Made by a program: the position numbers and the translations under genes. A DNA stretch of 64,000 nt from the NCBI GenBank assembly GCA_021740625.1, contig JAIOZK010000019.1:1-64000 (forward strand), written 5' to 3'. Source of the stretch: Bacteroidales bacterium. Lineage in GTDB: Bacteria > Bacteroidota > Bacteroidia > Bacteroidales > JAIOZK01. Below the pieces are notes generated by a model. It did no database searches and was not told the origin of the DNA. It saw only the letters and a program-made list of their open reading frames with translations. Of the stretch, positions 42,546-51,740 are shown one piece after another (positions within the stretch are counted from its first letter, which is position 1; each line of letters starts with the position of its first letter).

Positions 42546-42552
42546 AAGGAGG
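42546..42552 (+). promoter_or_regulatory. Strong Shine-Dalgarno site of the haem-porin gene
   Basis: AAGGAGG, seven bases before the ATG at 42,560. It supports that ATG over the TTG at 42,554 and is unusual among genes of this window. Confidence 0.7.
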
Positions 42553-42559
42553 ATTGGAA

Positions 42560-43801
42560 ATGAAAAGATTTGTACACATTGGAATTGCTGTGATATTCGT
42601 ATTGCTCATAACAGATGCTGCACAGGCAATTCCGGCTTTTGCCAGAAAATACAACATGAGTTGTATGACATGTCATAATCCTATACCGCGGTTGAAAGCA
42701 TATGGAGATAGTTTTGCCGGCAACGGGTTTCAACTGGAAGACAGGAAAGCACCGCGTTATACAGTGGAAACAGGTGATAATTTGTTATCCCTGATCCGGA
42801 ATTTCCCCCTTGCCGTCAGGCTGGATGGTTATGCTTCCATTGAACATCATAAAAACAAGGAAAATGAAACCACTACTGATTTTAGAACACCCTTTCTTCT
42901 GAAATTATTGTCGGGAGGTTCGCTTTCAGAACACCTTGCCTACTATTTCTATTTTTACATGGATGAAAGAGGAGAAGTTGCCGGGGTGGAAGATGCCTAC
43001 CTGATGTATAACAATCTCTTCAACATAGACCTGGACATTTACCTCGGACAATTCCAGGTTTCTGATCCACTCTTTAAAAGGGAGCTGAGATTGACCCTGG
43101 AAGATTATCACATTTACACGGTATCTCCCGGAATTTCCAATATTAATTTAAAATACGACAAGGGTGTGATGGTGACACTGGGAACCAATTTCGGTACTAC
43201 CATCGTGGGCGAGGTGCTGAATGGCAATGGAATTGGGGAGGCCAATGAAAACTGGCAATTCGACAACGATAAGTATAAAAATCTGATGGGCCGGGTTTCC
43301 CAGGATGTCAGCGATTTCCTCCGCATAGGTGCATTCACATATTATGGCAATGAAGCCATACATTTCCAGGATCTTTATATTGATTCTGAAAAGATCGCAA
43401 CTTATGATGGTAAAAATGAAGCAGTTTTATGGGGCCCTGATATGAGCATTGCCCTGAATGATAAATTTGAGTTCAATCTTCAGTACTTGCAGAGGACCGA
43501 CAGCCGTGTGATTGATATGGATCCCAAAGGAGAATACCAGCTATATAAGGATGTAAAAACACAGGGCGGTTTCGGAGAAATAATATTCACTCCGAAAGGA
43601 GACAAAAGCCGATGGTATCTGGTTGGTTTATACAACTGGACAGATTCCGACCTGGATGACCTGGATTTCCAGTCGGCATCCATCCAGGCCGGATACCTGC
43701 TTAGGAGGAATGTTCGCCTCGTATCTGAATATTCTTACAACTTTTCACACGAGAACAGGGAATGGTGGCGGGGCAGCCTGGGATTTGTAGCGGCGTTCTA
43801 A
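42560..43801 (+). CDS. Cyc2-like cytochrome-porin fusion
   Basis: 413 residues from the Shine-Dalgarno-supported ATG. Signal peptide (IGIAVIFVLLITDAAQA), then a single haem c motif C35-MT-CH in the segment IPAFARKYNMSCMTCH, and a following PRLKAYGDSFAGNGF. This arrangement (PxFARxxxxxCxxCHxxxPxLxxxG) resembles the N-terminus of Cyc2-type fused monohaem porins. The remaining 350 residues are alternating beta strands of an outer-membrane barrel, ending in a strand with a terminal aromatic (WWRGSLGFVAAF). The family role is electron transfer across the outer membrane, with iron oxidation known for some members. Paired with a pentahaem cytochrome. Direction of electron flow and substrate are not known here. 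Confidence 0.82.
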   Translation: MKRFVHIGIAVIFVLLITDAAQAIPAFARKYNMSCMTCHNPIPRLKAYGDSFAGNGFQLEDRKAPRYTVETGDNLLSLIRNFPLAVRLDGYASIEHHKNKENETTTDFRTPFLLKLLSGGSLSEHLAYYFYFYMDERGEVAGVEDAYLMYNNLFNIDLDIYLGQFQVSDPLFKRELRLTLEDYHIYTVSPGISNINLKYDKGVMVTLGTNFGTTIVGEVLNGNGIGEANENWQFDNDKYKNLMGRVSQDVSDFLRIGAFTYYGNEAIHFQDLYIDSEKIATYDGKNEAVLWGPDMSIALNDKFEFNLQYLQRTDSRVIDMDPKGEYQLYKDVKTQGGFGEIIFTPKGDKSRWYLVGLYNWTDSDLDDLDFQSASIQAGYLLRRNVRLVSEYSYNFSHENREWWRGSLGFVAAF

Positions 43802-43926
43802 AATAACTGGTCAACGATTTTTATAATTTATCTGGATCAAAACAATTTTGAAGCTCAACCTATTCAATTTTTATTTCATTTGTTATACCTTTATCACTTT
43901 CACAAAAGCAAATGCCTTCTGGCAAT

Positions 43927-45138
43927 ATGAAATATATTGAGATCATCATCAGTCTTTTACTCATCACGCAATTCTCGTTTGCACAGCAGATTTTTCTCGA
44001 CCTGCAGGCAGACAAGCAATTTGATACAGATTTCAGGATCGTACAGGTACTCGACAACCGGCCCGAAAAATCGCACATTGGTATACATGCAGACAACAGC
44101 AAGGTGAATCTCAAGATGGGATTTGAACAGGAGATCAAATCCTTTTATGCACAATACCTGGAAGCAACACCCGGTTATACTCCCCTGATCTTAAGTTTCA
44201 GGAAAATGGCATTGTTACCGGAGAAACAGGCTGACAGGCTTGAATGTGAAGCCTCCTTTTTTATTCGCAACGGAGACATGTTGATCATGCTGGAACAGTT
44301 TAAAATTGAATCCCACTTTGATACAATGGATTCCACCACATATACCAAAGTCATTGAAGAATGCCTGGAAGAACTGATCGTTGATTTTAACCTGTCTGCA
44401 TGGCGTGAACATCCCATGACGACTTTCCTGCAAAGCAAACAGAAAGATGCACAGGAACAGCAAAAACCAGTGATGCGGAATGCGGTTCAGGCAAGTAAAA
44501 AATCCAATACATCCAATACAAAACAGAGTTCATTTATCAATACCAAGAATCATAAAATCTCATTCTCTGCCGGTTACTCAAGACGATTTGGAAGGATACC
44601 CCTGGGGACAGATGAAAAAATGGAAGAATATCTGCAAGGTCTGAACCATGGCTTAAACCTGGGTTTAAGTTATACCTACTTTTTTTCTGAGGAATATGGC
44701 ATGGGAGTCATAAGCAATTTTCTATTTCTTCAGAACAGCTATCAGGATTATACCCTATCGGTAGATACCAATAAAACCGAAACCCATGACCTGACGGAAA
44801 ACATTATGGTTGGCTTCCTGGGTCCTGCCCTTTTCGGAAGAGGAAGGCTTCTTAAAGATCTTGTTCAGATATACGGATATGCAACACTCGGGTATATGTT
44901 TTACCAGGACAACATGACGTGGTCAGCGGATGTCACACTTACAGGCAACACCATTGGATTTGGTATCGGTTTGTCCGCTGAGGCCAGGCTGACGGGAAAT
45001 CTTTATGCAAAGCTTACTGCCTGTTATTTCCATGGAAAACTGACTTCTATTGATGATGGCAGCTACTCCTACACCCTGTATGAATCAGAAAATATCAGTC
45101 ACCTGGATATCGATGGCGGTTTCAGCATCAGATTTTAG
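43927..45138 (+). CDS. Exported protein with C-terminal beta barrel, unknown function
   Basis: 403 residues from the ATG giving MKYIEIIISL. Signal peptide (ISLLLITQFSFAQ). An N-terminal soluble domain of about 170 residues (QVLDNRPEKSHIGIH, then DRLECEASFFIRNGDML) precedes a polar linker (SKKSNTSNTKQSS) and a beta-barrel-like C-terminal half (FSAGYSRRFG, YGYATLGYMFY, GLSAEARLTGNLYAKLTACYF) ending in DGGFSIRF, a typical barrel terminus. No family recognised. It lies 125 bases after the cytochrome operon and converges with the YfcC-type gene, with a single base between the two stop codons. Confidence 0.7.
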   Translation: MKYIEIIISLLLITQFSFAQQIFLDLQADKQFDTDFRIVQVLDNRPEKSHIGIHADNSKVNLKMGFEQEIKSFYAQYLEATPGYTPLILSFRKMALLPEKQADRLECEASFFIRNGDMLIMLEQFKIESHFDTMDSTTYTKVIEECLEELIVDFNLSAWREHPMTTFLQSKQKDAQEQQKPVMRNAVQASKKSNTSNTKQSSFINTKNHKISFSAGYSRRFGRIPLGTDEKMEEYLQGLNHGLNLGLSYTYFFSEEYGMGVISNFLFLQNSYQDYTLSVDTNKTETHDLTENIMVGFLGPALFGRGRLLKDLVQIYGYATLGYMFYQDNMTWSADVTLTGNTIGFGIGLSAEARLTGNLYAKLTACYFHGKLTSIDDGSYSYTLYESENISHLDIDGGFSIRF

Positions 45139-45139
45139 G

Positions 45140-46735
45140 CTAAAAGCCACTCAGGTTCATCGTCACTGTTGGTATCAATAACAAGAATCCCAGGATAACC
45201 AGAACAATCATCATAGGAGTGATCCAGCGAACCCACTTTTCATAAGGGATCTTGGCCACACCGAGAACTCCAATCAGCACACCCGATGTGGGGGTGATCA
45301 TGTTGGTAAACCCATCCCCGAATTGAAAAGCCATAACAGTGGCCTGCCTTGATATACCGATCAAATCAGAAAATGGAGCCATGATGGGCATGGTGATGGC
45401 CGCTTTGGCCGAACCCGAAGGTATGATGATATTGATGATACTTTGTATCACATACATGATTCCGACTGAGGCAATATTGCCAAGGTTGTTCATTGATTGC
45501 GAAAGACTGTAAAGGATGGTGTCGATCACCTGCCCATCTTCCAGAATAACGATGATACCACCCGCAAGTCCAACGATCACCGCTGCCGATAAAATATCCT
45601 TAACACCATCCAGAAAATAATTGGTGATCTTGTCGGGGTTATAATTCATGGCTATGCCGGCCATGATCCCCATAGCAAAGAAAAGGGTTGCGATCTTCAT
45701 GATGTACCAGCCGTAACCCATCACACCAACAATCAAAAAGTAAATGGTATACAAAAGCAGGCTGAGTACAAAGAAGTGAATGGACTTTCGAAGGGTCAGG
45801 ACTCCTGTTATGGCAAACAATACAGCAGAGATGGGTATCATGGGAGCATCTGCTGAAGAATTCCCAATTTTCATTTCGGTAACCGGATATATGAATGAAA
45901 AAATGATCAGTGCCGCCAGGATGATCCCGTAGGTCAGCCATCCAGATAAGGGGGTATGATATTTTATGGATTCTATGTCTTTATCACCCCGCTCACGCCA
46001 GTATTGGTCTTCTTCATAAACAGGGGATTTTTGGGGATCCTTTTTCACTTTAGAGGCATACCGCAGGATAAAGACAAATCCAACAATATTGATGATGATC
46101 CAGCAGATCAGGCGGTATTCAAGACCCGAAAAAAGCGGGATTCCGGCAATGCCCTGTGCAATTCCAATCGTAAAAGGGTTCAAAATAGCTCCTGCAAAAC
46201 CCAGGCCCGCAGCAACAAATACCATGGCAACCCCGGTAATGGAATCATATCCCATGGAAATGGCCAGGGGCACCAGGATGATGATGAATGCGATGGTTTC
46301 TTCACTCATGCCGAATATCGCACCAAAAGCACTGAACATCAACATGATCAAAACCATCAGGATGTTGTCGACCCCGACCTTTCTCAGGAAACGGTTCTTT
46401 TCCAATTTTTTTGTGTATTTCAAAAAAGAAAAGATACCCACATCTATGGCCTTGCTCTGGTTCATGATCCAGAAAGCACCACCGATCATCAGGATAAATA
46501 CGATGATCCCGGCTTGTTTTACAAAACCCTTGAATAATGCCCCAAAAACTTCCCAGGTTTGTGGCTGGCTTTCTGAATAATGAAATTCTAGTTCCGTATT
46601 TATGGTTCCATCTGGCGATACAACTTCCTTTTCAACATATTCTCCTCCCGGGATAAACCAGGTCATAACAGCAGCAATGAGTATAATGTAAAAGATGATC
46701 ACATATGTGTGCGGGATTTTTCTTTTCTTTAGCAT
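45140..46735 (-). CDS. YfcC/DcuC-family anion or amino-acid transporter
   Basis: 531 residues with about 12 to 13 membrane helices. The opening PHTYVIIFYIILIAAVMTWFIPGGEY, the tandem GFAGAILNPFTIGIAQGIAGIPLFSG and the C-terminal IIIPSGSAKAAITMPIMAPFSDL and QFGDGFTNMITPTSGVLIGVLGVAKI are diagnostic of the C4-dicarboxylate anaerobic carrier-like family (PF03606). Members move dicarboxylates, basic amino acids or related anions; the substrate here is not known. Inner membrane. The stop codon is one base from the convergent gene. It is divergent from the zinc-ribbon gene. Confidence 0.88.
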   Translation of the reverse strand: MLKKRKIPHTYVIIFYIILIAAVMTWFIPGGEYVEKEVVSPDGTINTELEFHYSESQPQTWEVFGALFKGFVKQAGIIVFILMIGGAFWIMNQSKAIDVGIFSFLKYTKKLEKNRFLRKVGVDNILMVLIMLMFSAFGAIFGMSEETIAFIIILVPLAISMGYDSITGVAMVFVAAGLGFAGAILNPFTIGIAQGIAGIPLFSGLEYRLICWIIINIVGFVFILRYASKVKKDPQKSPVYEEDQYWRERGDKDIESIKYHTPLSGWLTYGIILAALIIFSFIYPVTEMKIGNSSADAPMIPISAVLFAITGVLTLRKSIHFFVLSLLLYTIYFLIVGVMGYGWYIMKIATLFFAMGIMAGIAMNYNPDKITNYFLDGVKDILSAAVIVGLAGGIIVILEDGQVIDTILYSLSQSMNNLGNIASVGIMYVIQSIINIIIPSGSAKAAITMPIMAPFSDLIGISRQATVMAFQFGDGFTNMITPTSGVLIGVLGVAKIPYEKWVRWITPMMIVLVILGFLLLIPTVTMNLSGF

Positions 46736-46805
46736 AAGGATTTCATTTTAAGGGACGAAAATAGGAAAAATCCCGTTTTCATTCTGGTTAGAAACAATTT
46801 AAACT

Positions 46806-47036
46806 ATGATATTTATAGTAGGTGTAGGTGGTCCAAGATCAGAGCAGAAAAGAGACAATTTCAAAACCTTTTGTCCGCATTGCCGGAATGAAGACTACTG
46901 GATACGGGAAAAACAGCTGCAAAACCTGACCCTTTTCTTCCTGCCTGTTTTCCCGATAAAGACCGATTATGTTTACTATTGTCCCATATGTCATTATGGA
47001 AACAAGATCAGCAAAGAGGATTTTGAACGTTTCTGA
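46806..47036 (+). CDS. Small zinc-ribbon protein
   Basis: 76 residues. Two Cys pairs, CPHC and CPIC, 37 residues apart form a zinc ribbon; the segment between them contains NLTLFFLPVFPIK, typical of the zinc-ribbon-15 group. MIFIVGVGGPRSEQK opens the protein. No catalytic residues are evident. It probably binds a protein or nucleic acid; the role is unknown. Stands alone between divergent and convergent neighbours. Confidence 0.8.
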   Translation: MIFIVGVGGPRSEQKRDNFKTFCPHCRNEDYWIREKQLQNLTLFFLPVFPIKTDYVYYCPICHYGNKISKEDFERF

Positions 47037-47151
47037 GGTTTGTATATTCCCATTCTTTTGTTTTTCATCCCTCTTAGCTCGAATTTCGAAATATGGTAAA
47101 ATTCAAAACTCAAAACCAAATTTTATACAATATTAATCATGATGAAAGTGG

Positions 47152-48744
47152 TCAAAACTTTTCATCATATTTTGTCCAAAGCAGATCACCCAGTTTCCAG
47201 GCTTCTTCCACTACTTTGTTGCCCCATCTGTTTGTATAATCCGTCAGGAATTCGATACCTTTCTTAGGTTTTTTATCATACAACTGCAGGGCTTCTTCCT
47301 CGATCTTTGCTTGTTGCTCAAAGAGCTCTTTCTGCATAGGTTTCCATACAGCATCCACATCATGGCGCATATCACCCCAGCGCTGGCATGCCAGCGTTCC
47401 CATTCTGTTAAAAGCCCACCAGGCTGATTTGCGTGTAAATCCATTGGGTCGCCCCGGTGTTTTATAAGGTTCCGGTAAATCCGTTACCCCGCAGTACACC
47501 GGAATATATATGGATGACTGCACATTGTCCATGGCCAGCCATACCACTCCGCCAATAGGATCAGGCAACCAGTCGCGGCACTGTATGATGGTAGCATACA
47601 TGGTGTACCAGCGGGCGATGGTTCTTTCACCGCGCCAGCCCCAGCCGCCATTCACATTGAAGATCTTGTTCTCGTCATAAGGCATTTGCGGGTTAGCAAG
47701 TGGACTAATCACGCTGTTTCCTTCTTCATCTTCTACCTTCACGAATTTGCGCATATCAAAGGGTGTACCCTCATAATAATCCTGGAAAATATCAACCAGC
47801 TGATCCATGGTCACAGGTTGATCTGGTTTTACCGAAAAAGGAAAGTTTTCTGCATTGGGATCCAGTTTCAGCGAAGGAGCAACCATATCAAATACGCGCC
47901 ATTCTCTTCTACGGGCTGCAAGTGATGTTCTGCTATCAGGTGCGTATGCATAGGCAAAGCGAAAATCTTCCTTCGATTGACACCAGCCAGAATCAATTGC
48001 CATTTCATAAATATTATCAGATGCCATGAAAAAATCTTTGTCTTTCAGATCAATTTCCATGATACGGCTTGCATTGGCATTGACTGAAATTTCATCGTCC
48101 GGAACACGCTGTGCTACCCAAATGGCACCGGTCTTTCCTTTTCCAGGGCCTACGATTTCCAGGTGCCAGACTTCATCTGGGTCGGCGATGGTAAGGCATT
48201 CGCCGTAATCATTCCATCCGTATTCTTTCATCAGTTCACCGGCTGTTTTAATGGCATCACGTGCTGTAGCACAACGCTCCAGCATCAACTGACAAAGGCG
48301 CTGGCAATCGATCAAACCCTCATCCGATTGCAGGCTTTCCCTTCCGCCGAAAGTGGATTCACCAATTGCCAACTGCTGATCATTCATGCAAGGATAAGCT
48401 GTGTTGATGTAACCAAAGGTGTTTTCGAGCTGGGGTATTTCACCGATCTTATTGTGGGCATAGGATGGCATGGCAAATTCATCGGTGGCCACTCTCTTGT
48501 ACATGTTAACATATGTCCCTTCATCATGGTTTTTTGCAGGGACAATATCCATCCAGGAACGTGTCCGGTGGCTGTCGTCTGTATGGGAGGTAATTACTGA
48601 TCCGTCAGCGGTTGCATTCTTCCCGGCAGTTATGGATGTGCATCCATCCGGATAACCACCTTCCCAGTCGCTTTTATCCTGAGCCTGTAATTGTACATAT
48701 GAAACTGAAATGATGATCAAACAATAAGTGACAAGTTTTTTCAT
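47152..48744 (-). CDS. C69-family dipeptidase
   Basis: 530 residues. A signal peptide (MKKLVTYCLIIISVSYVQLQA) is followed shortly by WEGGYPDGCTSITAGKNATADG, where Cys35 is the expected N-terminal nucleophile of the peptidase C69 (Ntn-hydrolase) family. Further family segments are SHTDDSHRTRSWMDIVP, MNDQQLAIGESTFGGRE and EGTPFDMRKF. These enzymes cut dipeptides, and the mature form is thought to arise by removal of the short N-terminal extension. A periplasmic location is inferred from the signal sequence. Monocistronic, divergent from the PurF-type gene; a TAGTTTTG -7-like box lies about 30 bases before the start. Confidence 0.9.
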   Translation of the reverse strand: MKKLVTYCLIIISVSYVQLQAQDKSDWEGGYPDGCTSITAGKNATADGSVITSHTDDSHRTRSWMDIVPAKNHDEGTYVNMYKRVATDEFAMPSYAHNKIGEIPQLENTFGYINTAYPCMNDQQLAIGESTFGGRESLQSDEGLIDCQRLCQLMLERCATARDAIKTAGELMKEYGWNDYGECLTIADPDEVWHLEIVGPGKGKTGAIWVAQRVPDDEISVNANASRIMEIDLKDKDFFMASDNIYEMAIDSGWCQSKEDFRFAYAYAPDSRTSLAARRREWRVFDMVAPSLKLDPNAENFPFSVKPDQPVTMDQLVDIFQDYYEGTPFDMRKFVKVEDEEGNSVISPLANPQMPYDENKIFNVNGGWGWRGERTIARWYTMYATIIQCRDWLPDPIGGVVWLAMDNVQSSIYIPVYCGVTDLPEPYKTPGRPNGFTRKSAWWAFNRMGTLACQRWGDMRHDVDAVWKPMQKELFEQQAKIEEEALQLYDKKPKKGIEFLTDYTNRWGNKVVEEAWKLGDLLWTKYDEKF

Positions 48745-48830
48745 TGTAGCTGTCTATTTGGTTAATAAAACAACAAAACTATTATTTTTCGGTGAATCCA
48801 TGGTACAAAAATCAGTTCATTGAAAAAGCT

Positions 48831-48838
48831 TAATTTTG
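48831..48838 (+). promoter_or_regulatory. -7 box upstream of the PurF-type gene
   Basis: TAATTTTG fits TAnnTTTG and lies 17 bases before the ATG at 48,856. No clear -33 TTTG. Confidence 0.4.
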
Positions 48839-48855
48839 CATATAATATATGAACA

Positions 48856-50757
48856 ATGAGTGAATTGATCAAACATGAATGTGGAATTGCCCTGATACGT
48901 TTGTTGAAGCCTCTGGAGTATTATTTGTCCAGGTACGGAACCACTTTATATGGTTTAAACAAACTGCATCTCCTGATGCAAAAGCAGCACAATCGCGGGC
49001 AGGACGGAGCGGGTATAGCCAATATCAAGTTTGATCTGCATCCCGGTACTAAATATATCTCCCGCCTCCGCTCAAATGCGGCATCCCCCATCGCCGACAT
49101 TTTCAATAAAATATACAAGAGAATTGAGAAGGAAGTCCGCACAGCGCCAAATCGTCTCAATGATCCGGTATGGCTTAAACAAAATCTAGATTTTACCGGG
49201 GAATTGTTTATGGGTCATTTGCGTTATGGTACCTACGGTTCGAACAAAACATCCAACCTGCATCCGGTCGTCAGGAAAAACAACTGGATGACACGAAACC
49301 TTGTTCTGGCAGGTAATTTCAACATGACCAATGTTGAAGAGCTTTTCGACAAGTTGATCGAATTGGGACAATATCCGGTTGAAACTTCCGATACCATCAC
49401 CATACTCGAAAAAATAGGTCATTTCATTGATGAAGAAAATGAAAAATTATACCAGCAATACAGGAAAAAAGGATATTCGAAAAGGGATATCTCTTTAAAA
49501 ATTGCCGAGTCAATGGACATTCAGCGTGTTTTACGGAATTCCTGTGAAGACTGGGATGGCGGGTATGTGATCACCGGCATGGTGGGTCATGGAGATGCAT
49601 TTGTTCTGCGCGACCCTTCCGGCATCAGGCCTGCATTTTATTACCAGGATGAAGAAATCGTTGTAGCCACATCCGAAAGGCCAGCCATTCAAACAGCCTT
49701 CAACGTTGCGCTGGAAGCAATAAAAGAAGTAAAACCCGGACACGCCCTGGTGATCAAGAGGAACGGCAAAGTGGGTGAATACAAAACACGTGAGCCCCTG
49801 GAAAAAAAATCATGCTCCTTCGAAAGAATCTATTTTTCGCGCGGTACAGATGCCGACATTTACAAGGAAAGGAAAAAACTGGGTGCCTTGCTCACACCTG
49901 TTATATTGAAAAGCATTAATTATGACCTCGAGAACACGGTCTTTTCTTTCATCCCCAATACCGCTTCGGTAGCTTACCGGGGAATGCTGCAGGAGCTCAG
50001 CAAATTCTGTGATGCAATAAAACGGGACAGAATCCTGGATCTTGGGCCGGATGCAAATAAAACAAGCATTGGTAAGATCCTTGCCATCAGGCCCAGGGCA
50101 GAAGATGTTGCCGTAAAGGATGTAAAGCTCAGGACCTTCATCACCCAGGACGCACAGCGTGAGGACCTGGTAACCCATGTTTACGATGTTACTTATGGTT
50201 CGGTGCGGCCCGGGAAAGATAAGCTTGTGGTGATCGATGATTCCATTGTGAGGGGGACGACTTTGAAAAGAAGCATTATTCGCATCTTAGACCGCCTCAA
50301 ACCGAAGAAAATCATTGTAGCCTCCTCTGCCCCCCAGATCAGATACCCTGACTGCTACGGGATCGATATGGCCAAATTGAATGATTTCATCGCTTTCAGA
50401 GCTGCCATTGAGCTACTGAAAGAAAGCAAACAGGAAAGTATTCTGAATGAAGTTTACAGGGAAGCCAAAACTCAGGAGAAATTGCCCATGGACAAAATGA
50501 CCAATGTGGTAAAAAAAATATACAAACCCTTCAGCGCTCAGCAAATCTCCGATAAAATTTCGGAAATGCTTCATCCCGAAGAGATCCAGGCTGGAATCCA
50601 GATCATTTATCAGAGCATAGAAGACCTGCATGCTGCCATCCCGAACCACCGCGGCGACTGGTATTTTACAGGCGAATATCCCACACCGGGAGGAAACCGG
50701 GTGGCCAACCGCTCATTTATAAATTATATTGAAGGAAAAGATGAAAGGGCCTATTAA
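48856..50757 (+). CDS. Amidophosphoribosyltransferase-type protein, long form
   Basis: 633 residues, about 130 longer than typical PurF. N-terminal glutaminase: Cys9 in MSELIKHECGIALI (exposed after removal of an eight-residue leader) with QKQHNRGQDGAGIA and GHLRYGTYG. The PRTase domain has the PRPP-binding loop LVVIDDSIVRGTTLKRSI and YGIDMAKLNDFIAF. Reaction expected: PRPP plus glutamine to 5-phosphoribosylamine, the first step of purine synthesis. Bacteroidota often encode a second long PurF-like protein beside a shorter one, so this may be the paralogue. There is no purine-gene neighbour. The stop codon TAA overlaps the stop codon of the convergent HIT gene. Confidence 0.88.
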   Translation: MSELIKHECGIALIRLLKPLEYYLSRYGTTLYGLNKLHLLMQKQHNRGQDGAGIANIKFDLHPGTKYISRLRSNAASPIADIFNKIYKRIEKEVRTAPNRLNDPVWLKQNLDFTGELFMGHLRYGTYGSNKTSNLHPVVRKNNWMTRNLVLAGNFNMTNVEELFDKLIELGQYPVETSDTITILEKIGHFIDEENEKLYQQYRKKGYSKRDISLKIAESMDIQRVLRNSCEDWDGGYVITGMVGHGDAFVLRDPSGIRPAFYYQDEEIVVATSERPAIQTAFNVALEAIKEVKPGHALVIKRNGKVGEYKTREPLEKKSCSFERIYFSRGTDADIYKERKKLGALLTPVILKSINYDLENTVFSFIPNTASVAYRGMLQELSKFCDAIKRDRILDLGPDANKTSIGKILAIRPRAEDVAVKDVKLRTFITQDAQREDLVTHVYDVTYGSVRPGKDKLVVIDDSIVRGTTLKRSIIRILDRLKPKKIIVASSAPQIRYPDCYGIDMAKLNDFIAFRAAIELLKESKQESILNEVYREAKTQEKLPMDKMTNVVKKIYKPFSAQQISDKISEMLHPEEIQAGIQIIYQSIEDLHAAIPNHRGDWYFTGEYPTPGGNRVANRSFINYIEGKDERAY

Positions 50758-51158
50758 GCTAATTTTTCATAAGCTTCACTGATCTCAGCAGCTATTTCCT
50801 TAAATTCTTCTTCAGAGAATTTCAGCTTGGGTTGCTTAAAATCTATATCGTAAATGGTATTGATCGGGATTAAATGAACATGGGCATGAGGCACTTCCAG
50901 GCCAAGCACGGCAATCCCGATCCTCTTACAGGTGACAACAGTTTCGATGGCTTTGGCTACCTTCTTGCCAAAAGCAAACAAATCTTTATACAGATCGTCC
51001 TCAATATCAAAAAGATAATCTATCTCTTCTTTGGGGATCACCAGGGTATGTCCTTTGGCCAGCGGATTAATATCCAGAAATGCATAACATTTTTCATTTT
51101 CCGCTATTTTATACGAAGGGATTTCCCCATTCACGATTTTTGTAAAAATACTTGCCAT
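50754..51158 (-). CDS. HIT-family nucleotide hydrolase
   Basis: 134 residues, standard for HIT proteins. The histidine triad HAHVHLIP (H-x-H-x-H) is at about residue 90; ARIFTK-like N-terminus FTKIVNGEIPSYKI and AFLDINPLAKGHTLVIPK are also typical. These enzymes hydrolyse nucleotide phosphoramidates or dinucleotides in the cytosol. It follows greA by 11 bases, so it is very likely co-transcribed. Its stop codon interlocks with that of the PurF-type gene. Confidence 0.93.
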   Translation of the reverse strand: MASIFTKIVNGEIPSYKIAENEKCYAFLDINPLAKGHTLVIPKEEIDYLFDIEDDLYKDLFAFGKKVAKAIETVVTCKRIGIAVLGLEVPHAHVHLIPINTIYDIDFKQPKLKFSEEEFKEIAAEISEAYEKLA

Positions 51159-51169
51159 AACTATTTGAT

Positions 51170-51643
51170 TTAGCGTTTAATTTCCATGATCTCAAATTCT
51201 ATTTCGCCGGCGGGTACTTTTATTCTGGCTTTGTCACCCACAGATTTTCCAAGCAGGCCTTTTGCGATGGGCGAGCTGATGGATATTTTTCCCTCCTTAA
51301 GATTGGCTTCTTTTTCAGGCACCAAGGTATAAGACATAGTAGCATTGTTCTTAAGATTTTTAAGCGTAACATTCGACATTAAAAAAACTTTTGAGTTATC
51401 CATTTTTGATTCATCCATTATCCTGGCGTTGCTGATGAGTTCCTGAAGTCTGGAAATTTTCAACTCCAGCAAACCCTGTGCATCTTTTGCAGCATCGTAT
51501 TCGGCATTTTCCGAAAGGTCGCCTTTATCGCGGGCTTCAGCAATTTGCCTAGAGATGGCCGGTCTTTCTACACTGATCAGATGATCCAGCTCCTCCTTTA
51601 GTTTTTGCAATCCTTCCTCTGTGTAATATCTTATTTGTGACAT
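51170..51643 (-). CDS. greA: Transcription elongation factor GreA
   Basis: 157 residues from the ATG giving MSQIRYYTEEGLQKL; a longer frame from 51,706 would run through the terminator of the preceding operon and was rejected. The N-terminal coiled coil carries the acidic tip DLSENAEYDAAKDAQ that enters the RNA polymerase secondary channel, and the C-terminal domain has SPIAKGLLGKSVGD. GreA stimulates transcript cleavage in backtracked RNA polymerase. The HIT gene follows 11 bases later. Confidence 0.96.
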   Translation of the reverse strand: MSQIRYYTEEGLQKLKEELDHLISVERPAISRQIAEARDKGDLSENAEYDAAKDAQGLLELKISRLQELISNARIMDESKMDNSKVFLMSNVTLKNLKNNATMSYTLVPEKEANLKEGKISISSPIAKGLLGKSVGDKARIKVPAGEIEFEIMEIKR

Positions 51644-51664
51644 AAAGTTAAAGGTTTTAATATA

Positions 51665-51690
51665 CGAGAAAAGACCCTTTCTCAAGGGTC
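51665..51690 (-). terminator. Terminator after the PorV-like gene
   Basis: On the minus strand GACCCTT-GAGA-AAGGGTC is followed by TTTTCTCG. It closes the receptor/giant protein/PorV-like operon and separates it from greA. Confidence 0.75.
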
Positions 51691-51740
51691 CTTCATTCCT
51701 TATCAATTTAATAGTTATATGTAAATGTGGCTGTTAGCTA

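Noticed and set aside
47095-47152. Terminator between the zinc-ribbon gene and the C69 dipeptidase gene
   Set aside because: An ATGATGAAA/TTTCATCAT inverted pair exists, but it overlaps the coding end and has no T-run.
51644-51706. Longer N-terminus for greA
   Set aside because: It would be encoded by the terminator hairpin of the upstream operon; GreA proteins begin near MSQIRYYTEEGLQ.
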